Positions 23,348 through 35,655 are shown, counted from the first letter of the stretch. The stretch is DNA of 64,000 bases from Alnus glutinosa (GCF_958979055.1 NC_084889.1:28412261-28476260), one strand, 5' to 3'. Numbers and translations are program-made. The notes: a model not told the origin generated them from the letters alone.

Positions 23348-24904
23348 AGATAAAGAAGTTCATCTTAACTTCTCAAGATATCGGTTCAAATTGTAAAAGC
23401 AATTCAAGCCTCTCCACAAAATTTGGGGCATGTTTGGCAACAAGTTTTTCATCTTTATTTTTTATTTCTTTAGAAAAAAAAAAAGTCAAAAGTCAAAATT
23501 GAAAACTCCTTTTACTTTCGGATCTTATTAATCAATTCTTCTTTCTTGCAATCTTGCTTGTGCATCCTATATAGACTAAAGGTATGAACTTCATCAATGT
23601 CTTTTTTTTTTTTTTAATAACTTTAAAGGTAATTTGACATCTTTTATAATCTTGTTTAAATTGTTTTCAGGTAGTAATTCATAATAGTAGGTTGCCTAAA
23701 CAAAACATTGTGGAAGATGTGATTAATGTGTTAGAAACAAATGTAAGCTTCTGCATTCCTAATTATCTCATGTTGGGTGTTTCATTCATTTATTTTTTTT
23801 AAATATTATTATTAATAACTAGCTGATCTTGACTTTTAAAGTTGTAGTAAATTTCTTTTTGTTTGGCTGTTTTGTTCCTATGAGTAGATACTATATATAG
23901 TAAAACATGAATTTTATTTTGTACCTTGAAACAGGTAGAATAATTAAGTAAGTCACAATGGTATTGCCATGTTAGTAGAGAATTTTGTATATACAAATTT
24001 CTAAGCAAGTGCCTTCAATGGTAGAGCTAGGAAGTTATGCTTCAGTTTGACCCCACTTTAATTCAGCCCCCTCAAGTTTGAATTCTTGGCTCCTCCACTG
24101 GTTCAACCCTTGTTGGCCGAACGATCGACTTCGACACCGAATGCTCAATGAAAGCAATAATCTGCATGACTAGAGTTTTATTACGTAGTTAGGGTTTTAC
24201 ATGCTATATTAAGGTTTAAGTTTGGGTTGCGTTTGATATTAGAGTATGAATTGCAGTGACCTGGTGATTAAGATGTTTGAGAGTGAGGAGAATCGTTTGA
24301 GGTAAGTAAATACTTACGAAACTGTATTTTCTCAACATGTGACATTGAGATACGATAATGAACTAATCAACATGCTTTCCTTTTCAAAAGAATAGTCTTG
24401 AGCCTACTGGTTTTTATAACATGCATGTTTCTTTATCCGATTTATCTTTGATGCTCTCGAAGGTGGTATTCAGGTAATAGAGATTCGTGTCCCTGAGCCT
24501 CCGTAATGCTCTACGTGCTAGCTAGGCCTAAATGAGCTTATAAAATTCCACCTATGCAGTGACTCACATTCAATAACTAAGAGTCTTTGTTCTCCTCTCC
24601 TTTGGAATTTAATTCTTTCTAGATTTCCCACCCAACAAACATAGGAATGACTTTTGCCAGAATTTGTGTTGAGATTGATGCTTCAGCGTATTTTGTGGAA
24701 GAATTTGACATGTCTGCTTTTTCAGGGTTAGAAAAAGTAGAGAATATACCTCGAACATATTATTTGGATTTTGAAAGGACATGACTCTTATAACTATTTC
24801 AAACAAATATTTGCTTATATACGATTTATAATAACATACTTCTCCTTTGGATGGAAGAGGAGCCATTGAAAAAGATTATGCTGTGAATGTAGGTCAGCTA
24901 AATA
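23348..24904. other. Intergenic region, no gene seen
   Basis: AT-rich sequence without a supportable open frame, structural RNA or mobile-element ends. Confidence 0.4.
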
Positions 24905-25494
24905 ACCAAATGCCATTATAATATTATATAGCCAGCCATTTTATTTATTTATGGAAATTAATACAAAGTACTTAATGCATCAATATATACATACCCTGCC
25001 CTGCATGTATCCATATTCTTAGTACATGTGTAGTGTAGCACACTTTTTTCACCAATAAAGTAAAGAAAATGCTACTAATTAAGTCCACAATAATTTTTGT
25101 TGGGCGATCGTACGTACGTAGCTGGTGCATATGTATAAGCATTCCGCTTAATCCACACCTATCATATTAATTAACAACAATAAAAAGACAGTTAATTACA
25201 ATAATTCATATAATATTATCATAAACATGTGATTTTCATTACAGATTTCGACCTTAATTACATGATTGCTTGCATACCTATATTTTAAATTGAAGAACCA
25301 GTGCCCATAGGGTGAAAAGCAATTAGGCAAATGTTTTTCAGTAAGTAGCTAGCTAGGAGAAATTGAAATAAGTGCAATAACGTAACTAAGAATAATTTTC
25401 TTATATTCCCCATACAAAAATTTGCATGCTATACCAAACCCTAAACCCGGCCTATACATTATCAAGGATATGTGAAAATAGTAGGAAACATGTA

Positions 25495-25755
25495 TCTGTT
25501 GAATATATATACATAAAGAAAATAAATACAAGAATTTATGTGGTTCAGTTTATAGAAGAATTGGGGTAGATAAGGGCTACATTTTACTCTTATTCCTTTA
25601 ATATTTATTACAATACATGAGACTTCTTTATAGAAGAATTGGAGTAGATAAGTGTAGTAATCAAATCAAATCACTAGCATCAAATTTGATTATAGGAGAC
25701 TACAATCAATTACAACGAATCTTTGGAATCAAATCTCATAATATTCTCTAACATA
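25495..25755. mobile_element. Solo-LTR-like insertion in duplication copy 1
   Basis: Absent at the matching place in copy 2, where sequence like GTAGGAATCATG runs on into GATGAGGAAAATG. Here the extra DNA begins TGTTGAATATAT and ends TTCTCTAACA, that is TG...CA as in an LTR. It shares motifs with the repeat in transporter intron 7. A clean target duplication is not visible. Confidence 0.55.
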
Positions 25756-25985
25756 TGTGATGAGCAAAATGTAGAAATTCATCTTAGATAACTAGTTTTA
25801 GTGACAACTCAACATTTAGGACCATAAACTGATGTTCAGATTGCCAAAACTTTATGAGAAAAAAAAACTTTTGTAGCTAGCTACTTAGAAATTAATTCAA
25901 GTATGAAAATATCTTTTATTGTACTCTTATATGTGAAAAATAAAGATAAATAAATGCGTTGAAAAATTGACATGAAATTGGTTTG

Positions 25986-25988
<3 letters not shown>

Positions 25989-26021
<33 letters not shown>
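25989..26021. repeat. (GA)n microsatellite
   Basis: About 16 GA units just 3' of the small secreted-protein gene. On the gene's strand it is a CT run directly after a putative GTAAGC splice donor. Confidence 0.95.
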
Positions 26022-26027
<6 letters not shown>

Positions 26028-26036
26028 AGAGAGTGG

Positions 26037-26447
26037 CTAATGCCCACATGCTATTTTGCCGCAAACAGCATAACAAGCTGCGGTTATTGTTCCATGATTA
26101 TTTGGACAAAACATCTGACAAGTAACAGCACATGTTGCCAGATTTCCGGCGCCGGCTTTAGTAAATAATTTACTTTTAGTGATTTTAGAAAATATAGGGA
26201 TCTTAGCTACCAGCTTTGGAACTTTAGAAATTCCAGGAATTTTAGAGAATCCACGAATCACACGGACCGGCAGGAAATCGTTACGTGCAGGCCGGAAAGA
26301 GAGAAGGCGGCGCGGAGGAGAAAGAAGAGGAAGCGGAAGTGGAAGCGGGGAGCCAGGAACGTCAAGAGAGTTATCAGCATGCGTTAAACTTAACACAAGC
26401 ATTATCAACACCATCACCATAAATTTTCTTGAACAAATTTTCCCCAT
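26037..26447 (-). CDS. Small secreted basic cysteine-containing protein, paralogue 1 (136 aa)
   Basis: I do not recognise the family. Seen: an N-terminal signal peptide (MGKICSRKF, a hydrophobic VMVLIMLVLSL core, likely cleavage after THA), a Pro/Leu-rich stretch (PLPLPLPLLSPPRR), then a Lys/Arg/Ile-rich middle starting ARNDFLPVRVIR, then a C-terminus with six cysteines spaced C-x3-C-x3-C ... C-x3-C-x4-C and ending CGH. The cysteine pattern is loosely reminiscent of plant thionin-like secreted peptides, but the likeness is too weak to name it. The start codon is supported because the paralogue at 51.5-52.2 kb aligns from the same ATG. Just after the stop, TCTA|GTAAGC is shared with the paralogue and may be a donor for a 3' UTR intron. 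It is probably secreted and perhaps processed; its function is unknown. Confidence 0.75.
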   Translation of the reverse strand: MGKICSRKFMVMVLIMLVLSLTHADNSLDVPGSPLPLPLPLLSPPRRLLSFRPARNDFLPVRVIRGFSKIPGISKVPKLVAKIPIFSKITKSKLFTKAGAGNLATCAVTCQMFCPNNHGTITAACYAVCGKIACGH

Positions 26448-27126
26448 ACTGATCCTCTTGATCTCTAGAAATTTTTCTTGTATATATATTAATTGGGAGT
26501 TGAAATGTTGAATGCAAATCCATTAACAAAGGGCCTAAGACCTATATATGCATGGATAGGGAATTAAGATAAGAAGACTTTGATTTGAAAATAGATTTAT
26601 TGTTACATTTAATATTTTATTGAAATGAAATGGCTTTTCTTGTTAATTGAAGAGCTGCTTAGTTATGAATGCTGACTTTTGGTGAAGTATGTTGGCCTTT
26701 GTAGTGACTTGTAGCTAAAGTTATAATTATTTAATAGACGTATATATGATGAGTTTTAGTAATATAAAATGCCTTTTAATAAGGTTGATAATTGATTTAT
26801 TCTTATAAATAAGTTTTGCTCAAAACACTATTTGTATATTCTAATTAATGTAGATGTTCATTATCTAAATAATTAACATGTAAAATGTTATATAACTTTT
26901 CAAAATTACCATCAGATAGTTGTCTTCTTGAAAGGTGAACAACCGATCTTGAGAGTAACGTATGATTACAACCAAAATGACTTTTAGCAACAACACCATT
27001 TTTGTTAATGAAAGATATTTCGAATTAAAAAAAGAAAAGAAGAAGAAGTTGTACTTTTTGCAACGACGAAAAAAAATGGCAGGAAACATTTATGCCACAA
27101 CCAAAAATGTAGGAATTTTTTAGAAA

Positions 27127-27715
27127 ATGAAAATTACACCATTGGTTCATGTGGTTGACTTAAATTATAAATCACTCATTGTCATATCAAAATTAATTCA
27201 GAGATCTCTATGGCTGACCTAATTTACAAATCGCTCTCTGGAGTCAAATTCCGTTAAATTTTTTTGACAGATTTTGTTAGGCGCCACGTCAGAATCAATA
27301 ACATGGCGATACGTATCACTATTATTAATAAAATATAAAAATATAAATAACTTAATACTTAAAAAATTATTTTTTTAAAAAAAATTGGGAAATGAAACGG
27401 ACAGCCACCCCTTTGGGGATGGACTGGCCACCTTCGGCCAATGGAGGTGGCCGTGCGCCACCCTAGAGGTTGCCCGGGGTGGCACGTGGCAACCCCCCTC
27501 AACCAGGCGATGGCTGCAGGCCACCCCTAGAGGAACCTAGGGGTGGTCAGGGGTGGGGCGCAAACACCCCTAGAAGTTCAGGGTGGCCTAGTGTGGCCGC
27601 GCACCAACCCCAACTCCTAGAGGTGGCCCGTTGCCATTGCCCAGCCTTTGCGGGTGGCCAAGCCACCCCCAAAGGGGTGGCTGCCCAACCAGCAACCACT
27701 CCTTTCCTTTTCTCA

Positions 27716-27749
<34 letters not shown>

Positions 27750-27989
27750 TAAGTTTTATTTATTTATATTTTTAATATGTTTATATTTTTTATTGAGAGT
27801 GACACGTGTCACTATTTTATTGGTGCTACGTGGCACCTAACAAAATTTGTCAAAATTTTTAACTGAATTTTATTACAGTGAACGATTTGTAAATTATGCC
27901 AACCACAAAAATTTATGAATTAATTTTGATACGACAATAAGTGATTTATAATTTAGGTCAATTATAATGACCAATAATATAAGTTTTCC
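27127..27989. mobile_element. Mutator-like MITE with GGGGTGGC-rich core, 863 bp
   Basis: Inverted terminal repeats of roughly 200 bp (left GAAAATTACACCATTGGTTC..., right in reverse GGAAAACTTATATTATTGG...) surround a GC-rich core built of GGTGGCC/GGCCACC motifs. It is flanked by a perfect 9-bp duplication TTTTAGAAA (27118-27126, 27990-27998). It carries no transposase. Confidence 0.88.
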
Positions 27990-28729
27990 TTTTAGAAACG
28001 ATTTTATATATCTTTTAGCAACAAATGTCAATTGTCGCTATTTTTTTTTTAAAAAAAAAAATTGTTTTTCTTTTGGCAACGAAAAATGACATGTAGTTGC
28101 CGATGAAATATTAGCAACAACTTGTTATCGTCCCTGCAATTGTTTTTTTTTTTTTTTTTTTTTTTTAATTTTAAAAAGTCTGTTGGGAAGGCAACACGTA
28201 TGTCGTTGCCACTTTCCAATAACTTCCTTTTTCTTCTTTTAATAGTTGGCAAAAATATCGTGACATTTCTAATTTAAATCTTTTTATTACAAGTTTTTCT
28301 TTATAATTCACAATAATGACTATATATATTGAAAACTACACTTATTCTCTTCAACCTATCACCTTATTTGCGTGTCCGCTTTAAAGTTTAAAAAGTTGTA
28401 ATACCTCCTTCTCACCCCCTCGGCCCCTCCAAACTATCTAGCATTTTCACCTAAGTACCACCGTTAAGTTTTTTTTTTTTTTTTGTTGGTTAATTTAGAA
28501 GTCAAATGCATCACGTGATATGCATGTGACGTAAAATACTTTACTGTACCCCAATGAGATGTGTGACCCCGGCCAAGCGGTGGGTCTAATGGAATATATA
28601 GATATATATGTTATTTTTATTTTTATAGATACGGAATATATTTTGATAACATTGTAAACATAAAATTTCAATGAGGTATAATAGACAAGGAATAAGCGGT
28701 GGAAGGAGATGGAGGGGATTTATTTTTTT

Positions 28730-29602
28730 GAAAAATGCTAGAGGTACTTACAATCCTTTACAAAGAGAAGTTTACAAACTGATGTGGCGTCCTACATAGA
28801 ATAAATGTTAAAATACAAAAATGTCCTTCTCCCATGCAGTCCCCGTTCCAGACCCGTTCTCCCCTCCAGTCGCCGGCCCGTTGAACCCATACACCGTCGG
28901 AAATCCAACACACCGGCCAACCCGTAGATACGGTTGAACCCAGATTCACCGGCAAGAACGGAGAACGGTCAGCGAGGACGAAGCAAGAGAATAGCGACAG
29001 GGGTGGGTTTCCGGCCGGATCTGGGTTCGGGAATGGACGCTCAATGCTTGGCCGGAACTGGGTACTGGAATTGACGCTCAATGCTCGGCCGGAACTGGGT
29101 ACGGGAATGGACGATCGATTATCAGCCGGATCTGGGTTTGTGAAGGCTGGATCTTTGGACGGATTTGGGTTTTCGGCCGGACCAACGAAACCCACGCCAG
29201 TGTGTGTGGGTTTCCGGCTGGATCTCTGGCCAAAAACCCATACACACCGGCGCGGGTTTGTTGGATCTCAAATCTGGCCAGTGTGCTTTTCTGTTATGGC
29301 TCCTTTTTCTTGATTTTCTTGGCGATGAACATGGGCTGTTAGGATCTGGGTCGGGAAACCGTCGGGAACTCAGGATCTGGGTTGGGAAATGTCAGGGTCT
29401 GGGTTGGGATTCCTGCGGCGATGTCGACGGTGGTCGGAGTCTGGGTTGGGATCCCTGTTGTGACGTTGCCAGTTTTCTAATTTGATAAATAAAACACCAA
29501 CCCTACGTGGCTAAGTTTTTTAATTAATAAAATGCCACTAGATGCCATGTCAGTTTGTAAACTTCTGTTTGTAAGAGTTTGTAAGTACCCTTAGCATTTC
29601 TC
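28730..29602. mobile_element. Mutator-like TIR element with GC-rich, gene-like interior
   Basis: Inverted repeats of about 60 bp: left GAAAAATGCTAGAGGTACTT..., right in reverse GAGAAATGCTAAGGGTACTT..., both running on to AAGTTTACAAACTGA. The interior is much more GC-rich than its surroundings, keeps open frames on both strands, and repeats a 37-bp unit around GGCCGGAACTGGGTAC. Tandem copy B lacks the element. The flanking 9-mers match at 7 of 9 positions in a T-rich tract. It may be a non-autonomous element that captured host sequence. Confidence 0.75.
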
Positions 29603-30125
29603 TTTTCTTTTCTTTTTTTTCAAAGCAGAAAGTAGACGTTAGTACTATTTAAATGAAACTTTTAGTTCCTTTAAAAGACAATGAGGCCTGTTTTAAATAT
29701 ATGGCCATAAATCTTCACCATCCGTTTTTTAACAACAGATATCATGTTCTTTTATTTTATAGCAAATGTCGGATCCTGTTATAGGACAAATTAAATAATT
29801 AATAAAAATAAAATTTGTAGTGGAAAACTCTGACAAATTAAAAGGTTTCGACCTCATATTTATATTAGCAGCAAAAGACTCTAATCCTTCAACTCTATTA
29901 ATACCTGCTAAAGACTGCAAAAATAAATAAATGTTCCACAGTAGAAGAAAAATAAAAGGTAAGCCCACGCCATAGCAAATAAGATACCTTGGAATTGAAC
30001 TCATTATGTGAGCTTAAAATTTAGTGAAACAAAATAAATAAATAAGACCTTTAATTTCTAAATGACATGAATTTTACAAATTCAATTTTAGAAAATATGT
30101 TGTCTCTACAATTACATTAATGGGA

Positions 30126-30492
30126 GGGTTAAATATATTTTATCCCCCCAAACTACTACCCTTTCTCCGGATGGCCCCCCAAACTACCAATGCTTAGATT
30201 CTGGCCCCCAAACTACCATTTTCTGATTTTTTGGCCCCATCCGTCTATTTATGCTGTCAATTCTAACATAAATTGGCCAAAAACCCAAAAATACCCCTCC
30301 CTTAACCGTGGGAATTTCAAAGTGTAGGAAGGGTATTTTCGAATTTCTGTTTAAAATTGACATCATAAATGGACGGATGAGACCAAAAAATTAAAAAGTG
30401 GTAGTTTGGGGGGCCAGAATCTAAGCATTGGTAGTTTGGGGGGCCATCCGAAAAAATGGTGGTAGTTCGGGGGGCTAAAATATATTTATCCC
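30126..30492. mobile_element. Mutator-like MITE, 367 bp
   Basis: Inverted repeats of roughly 130 bp: left GGGTTAAATATATTTTATCC, right in reverse GGGATAAATATATTTTAGCC, both with CCCCCCAAACTACCAATGC. A perfect 9-bp duplication TTAATGGGA flanks it (30117-30125, 30493-30501). Tandem copy B shows the uninterrupted site near 38,715. Confidence 0.93.
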
Positions 30493-30698
30493 TTAATGGG
30501 AAAAACAATGAGTTTGTAGTTAGAACAAAGCGTAATCATAACGACAATAGATTTCATTATTTAAAATACAAAACATGCAATTGAGACCTTACTACTATGA
30601 TATATAGGCAATAGTCTTAACTTTCTTTCACATGGTCTATTTGAGTCATTAACCACTTCTTGATAGGGTTTACGAGTTTCTAAGGACCTCTAGTACAA

Positions 30699-31335
30699 TA
30701 ATATGGTGACACGTGTCACTATTATTAATAAAATATAAATATATAAAAAATATAAATAAATAAAACTTAAAAAATTATTTTTAAAAAAAAAATTGGGAAA
30801 GGAAAGGGGTGGCTGCCTTTGGGATGGACTGCCGACTGGCCACCCCCGGCTACTGAGGGTGGCCGCGCGCCACCCTAAAGGTGGCCCGGGGCGGCGCGTG
30901 GCAACTCCCCTGGGCCAGGCGGTGGCTGTAGGCCACCCCTAAAGGAACCTAGGGTGGCCAAGGGTGGCGCGTAACCACCCCTAGGAGTTCTGGGTAGCCT
31001 GGTGTGGCTGCGCACCAACCCCGACCCCTGGGGGTGGCTGCCCAACCAGCAGCCACCCTTTTTATTTTCCCATTTTTTGTTTTTTTTTTTTTAAAAAAAA
31101 AAATAATTTTTTTAAGTTTTGTTTATTTATATTTTTTATTAGGACTGCCACTTGTCACCATCTTATTGGTGCTGCATGACGCCTAATAAAATCTGTCAAA
31201 ATTTTTAACTGAATTTGACTACTGTGAGCGATTTGTAAATTAGGCAAACCACATGAATTTCTGAATTAATTTTGATACGACTGTGAGTGATTTATAATTT
31301 AGGTTAATTATAAGGACTAATAATATAATTTTTCC
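30699..31335. mobile_element. 5'-truncated copy of the GGGGTGGC-core MITE
   Basis: Duplicate of the element at 27,127-27,989 lacking its outermost left repeat because the tandem duplication breakpoint fell inside it. The right end and the following TTTTAGAAA (31336-31344) are kept. Confidence 0.8.
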
Positions 31336-31655
31336 TTTTAGAAACGATTCTATATATCTTTTAGCAACAAATGTCAATTGTCACTATTTTTTTTTTTTCA
31401 ATTTTTTTTTTTTTTTTTTTTATGAAAAAGCTAATGAAATATTAGCAACAACTTGTTGTCGTCCTTGCAATTTTTATTTTTTATTTTTTTTAAAAAAGAA
31501 GTTTATTGGGAATGACAACACGTATATGACGGTATGTCGTTGCCACTTTCCAATAACTTCATTTTTCTTTCTTTAATAATTGGCAAAAATATCGTGACAT
31601 TTCTAATTAAAATCTTTTTATTACAAGTTTTTCTTTATAATTCACAATAATGACT

Positions 31656-31686
<31 letters not shown>

Positions 31687-32099
31687 TTTATAGATGATAT
31701 GGAATATATTTTGATAACGTTGTAAACATAAAATTTCAATGAGGTATAATAGAGAGGGGTTAAGCGGTGGAAGGAGATGGAGGGAATTTTTTATTTTTTT
31801 TCGAAGCAGAAAGCAGATGTTAGTACTATTTAAATGAAACTTTTAGTTCCTTTAAAAGACGACGATTTCTATTTTAAATATATGGCAATCAATCTTGATC
31901 GTCTGTTTTTTAACAACAGATCATATCATGTTCTTTTATTTTATAGCAAATGTCGGATCATGTTATAGGATAAATTAAATAATAAAAATTGCAAAATAAA
32001 TAAATGTTCCACAGGTGGAAGGAAAATAAAAGGGTAAGCCCACGACTTAGCAAGTAAGATACCTTGGAACCAAACTCATTATGTAACACTACAAAAAAC

Positions 32100-32410
32100 A
32101 GTGCATTTAGTGGCGTGTCTATAGTAAGCTACTGTTTGGCACTTCACTAATTAGTGGCGTGTTAAATTTTAACACCTCACTAAAATAATTAGTGGCGTGT
32201 TAAAAATAAACGCCACTAAATTAGTGGCGTGTTGGCTTTAGCACGCCACAATATTGTGGCGCGTCTGACTGACACGCCACAAAAATTGTGGCGTGTCCAC
32301 AGGACGCGCCACAAAATTGTGGCGTGCCAGTCAGACACGCCACAATATTGTGGCTTGCCAGTCAGACACGCCACAATATTGTGGCGTGTCAGAAATTGAC
32401 ACGCCACTAA
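32100..32410. repeat. Left subterminal repeats of CACTA element 1
   Basis: Many copies, in both orientations, of a motif around (A/T)GTGGCGTGTC/GACACGCCAC. Such arrays are the usual TnpA-type binding zones of CACTA elements. Confidence 0.85.
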
Positions 32411-32459
32411 TTTTCATAGAACTGCGCAAAAACGCGTGGTTCTCCCTGTTTCTGCACGA

Positions 32460-32612
32460 AACCTCCCTTCCTCTCACTCTACTCTCTCTCTCTCTCTCCC
32501 TCTCTCTCTGTCTCCCTCTCGTCTGAGCTATCGCCGGCCGCCGCATCCCACCGCCGATTAGGTATGCATCTCCTCTGTCTCTCTCTCTCTCTCCCTCTCA
32601 ATATATCTCTTT

Positions 32613-32653
<41 letters not shown>

Positions 32654-32819
32654 GCTCTCTCTCTCTCTCTCTCTCTCATTTCTAGCTCTCCGCCCAGCCA
32701 GACGCCGGCCACCACCGACGCCACCCATTCCCGGCCGCCGCATCCCACCGCCGATCAGGTATGCATCTCCTCTATCTCTCTCTCCCTCTCAATATCTCTC
32801 TTTAGCTCTCTCTCTCTTT

Positions 32820-32868
<49 letters not shown>

Positions 32869-32945
32869 CTAGCTCTCCGCCCAGCCAGACGCCGGCCACC
32901 ACCGACGCCGCCCATTCCCGGCCGCCCAAGATCACCCCTGCCCAA
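32460..32945 (+). repeat. CT microsatellites and 198-bp tandem duplication in the CACTA leader
   Basis: CT runs alternate with a GC-rich block (CGCCGGCCACCACCGACGCC). The block, including a GGTATGCATCTCCTCT donor-like end, is repeated with a 198-bp offset (donor-like sites at 32,561 and 32,759; a third, AAG|GTTAGT, at 32,945). It probably represents untranslated first exons of the transposase gene. Confidence 0.65.
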
Positions 32946-33320
32946 GGTTAGTATTTTCGTGTTGGTGATTATGTGTTTAATGTTGCGTAATTGATTTTTT
33001 TTTGAATGTTTTGTTTTCCCTTCAATTATTATTTAGTCGTTTTGTTATTTTTCATAAACTAAAGAATATTGAATTATTAGCATCGGAGTTCATATTCACT
33101 GTTATTTCTAAAGACATATAAATTTTGTTACAAATTATACATAGATAAGATTAATCATATGTTCACATATACAAAAACATATTATAAACACTTTAAATTA
33201 TTTACTTCAAAATTAAATGACTCGATCTTCATAAGTTTCAAAGTATATATAAATACTCTAAGCCAAATTATAAACATCAAAAACATATTTCAAGGGTGGA
33301 CTTATAATCTTCACATTGTA

Positions 33321-33361
<41 letters not shown>

Positions 33362-34603
33362 TCACTTCCATAATGTTTTATATGGTGGCTTGGGACTATA
33401 AAACAGCTAAAATGTTGTTGCAAGTGCATGATGCTATAAAACAGCTATGACATTGTAGCTAAGGAAAGAGTAGAGAAAGAGTGGTATAGACTACAGACCA
33501 ATGAAACATTTTAAAACAGAACAAGACTTTTCTTGAGAAACAATAAAACATTAGAGTTCACCATTCCATAAGAGATATTGTCGTTTATGAAGCCCAAACT
33601 CTGACCATGCCAACCATTTATGTCCTTTCCGGACACCAAATTTGAAGAAATGGTTGAAATATATATATATGGTTTAGTAATTTTAGAAGTCTTTTATGTG
33701 TAATTTTTGTGTCCCTTAAAAAATGATATGATTTTTAAAAAATAGTGTTTGATCAAGAATAACAGCCGTTATTCCTCCATTTTTTCAAGGATTAAGATTT
33801 TCTACAACTTATTGTACTCAAGTTTTTCAAATCTTGACTTGGAATTCGTTGGTTGAAATTTTGTGATATTAGGTTATAACCAACTATCTGTTTTAACAAC
33901 TCAGCAGTTATAATATGCTAAAATTTTAACATTTAAAGAAACCTAGTTAATTAATAGAGAATAGAATATTACTCTAACTTTAAAAATTAACATCTTAGCT
34001 CCCATAGTTGATAGTACCACCACGTGTGAAATTAGAAACTTCATCAGTATTTGTCATCAATATAGATGGAAAAAATGTCATGTGCTCCACACGCGACTTC
34101 TTTTGCATATTTTTTCTAAAGTGCCCCTTCTTTTTAATGAGAAAATAAATTAAAAAAAAAAAAAAAAATTGTTGTTGGAAAGTATATGTGCTTTCACACC
34201 GCGTTAGGTGAAACTACACTCAAAATGATGGTCGTCCCTTCAATTATTTCCCCCCGATCATGCCAATAAAACTTGTAAGACATTGTCTTCATCTTTATTT
34301 TTCCATTGTATGAAGCTTTAGCCTTAAAATAAAATAATATATCCAGTAGAATAATCCCTGCTCTAAATTATTAGAAGAAAACATCTTAGTGTTCTTAAAA
34401 CCTTACAACATTCTCAAGTCTATCTTTATATTATCACAAACAAACTGTTCCCTATCCTTTTTTTTATCTTCCATCATAATTTAAAATCTAAAAGCTGTCT
34501 GTAGTTGATCATGTTTAATATTAATGATGAAAAAAATAATGACCTTCCTAATATGTTACTTGCTTTATTTTGTTACTATTTTGTATTGTACGTAGAGAAG
34601 AAA

Positions 34604-35655
34604 ATGGACAAGACTTGGATGACAAAGTCTAGGGGTACGAGGGAATATAGAGATGGGTGTAGATCGTTTGTTGACTTCGTAGTTAGTAACTGTAGAATCC
34701 CCAATGGAAATATACATTGCCCTTGTAAGTCGTGTCGAAATAACCAGCGTCATCCGCCCGGCGTCGTACTTGCCCACTTGACAAGGGGTAAGGGAATGCT
34801 GACTACATACACTACATGGTTTTGGCACGGTGAGAAGCATGTTCAGGGTCCTGTTGCAGGTTCTTACTCGAATCGCCCGGCCGTAGATGCGGCTAGTGGA
34901 AGCACAGAACATAGCGGTGACATGCACTCAATGTTGCGTGATGCATTCGGCATGCACCAAGTTAAAGAAGACAATTGTGAGCCTGAGGTCGTGGTTCAGG
35001 GAGGTGAAGAAATTGGGGGGAATGAAGAATCAGCTGAAGGGAACACTCAGAAGTATTACGACAAGCTTAAAAAGTCGGAGAAGCCACTTCATGGGGGTAC
35101 TAAACATAGCAAGCTGAGTGCTATTGTACATTTGTACAACTTAAAGTGTGTTGACGGAATTAGCAACAAGATTTTCTCGGATTTGCTTGATTTCATCATC
35201 CAGTTGCTGCCTGCATGTGATGACACTTTGCCAGCTAATACATATGAGGCGAAAAAGTTTCTTAGTGACATGGGGCTTGGTTATGAGAAGATTCCTGCAT
35301 GTCGTAATAATTGTATGTTATTCTGGAAGGACAATCAAGAATTAGAATCATGCATCATCTGTGGAGAATCTAAGTGGAAGGATGAAATTCATTTGGATGA
35401 GGATGGTCAACCCATATCGTCGAGAAAGAAACGTCCGGTGAAAGTATTGTGGTGGTTTCCACTCATCCCTCGGCTACAGAGGCTTTTTATGTCGGAACAT
35501 ACAGCGCCCCACATGAGATGGCATGTAGAAGGCCGCACTAAAGACGGGGTGCTGAGGCATCCAGCTGACGGTGAAGCATGAAAATCATTCGATCTCTTAC
35601 ATCCAGAATTTTCGGCCGACAATAGGAACGTTAGGCTTGGTCTAACCTCAGATGG
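34604..35655 (+). pseudogene. TNP2-type CACTA transposase, N-terminal fragment with stop
   Basis: The transposase normally binds and cuts the element ends. It starts MDKTWMTKSRGTREYRDG after an acceptor-like GTAG, followed by the transposase-associated zinc region (CPCKSCRNNQ) and the segment ending WHVEGRTKDGVLRHPADGEA. There the family's Trp codon is TGA (35579-35581). The frame then continues KSFDLLHPEFSADNRNVRLG and breaks off near 35,655, just before the catalytic domain, which is missing entirely. An internal deletion joins it, out of frame, to the second gene. Confidence 0.9.

Larger units (their letters stand above)
24905..28320. repeat. Segmental duplication, copy 1
   Basis: Matches 49,512-53,190 in order and orientation: a shared block around TCCACAATAATTTTTGTTG, the small secreted-protein gene, its upstream region (CTTTGATTTGAAAATAGATT), and a block with AGCAACAAC and AATCTTTTTATTACAA. 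Insertions and short indels interrupt the match. The limits are approximate. Confidence 0.8.
27297..30698. repeat. Tandem duplication, copy A
   Basis: Collinear with copy B (30,699-38,922). Copy A starts inside the MITE at 27,127-27,989 and ends in CTAGTACAA, the same word that ends copy B at 38,922. Copy A holds two insertions (28,730 and 30,126) absent from B. It also retains about 260 bp near 28,340-28,600 and about 130 bp near 29,800-29,925 that B lacks. Confidence 0.85.

Noticed and set aside
32460-32880. Possible CRISPR-like regular repeats
   Set aside because: They are CT microsatellites and one 198-bp tandem duplication in a plant transposon, with no spacer structure or cas genes.
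34505-34603. Upstream start for the CACTA 1 transposase fragment
   Set aside because: The family start MDK.WM lies just after an acceptor-like GTAG at 34,604; the upstream stretch reads as intron.
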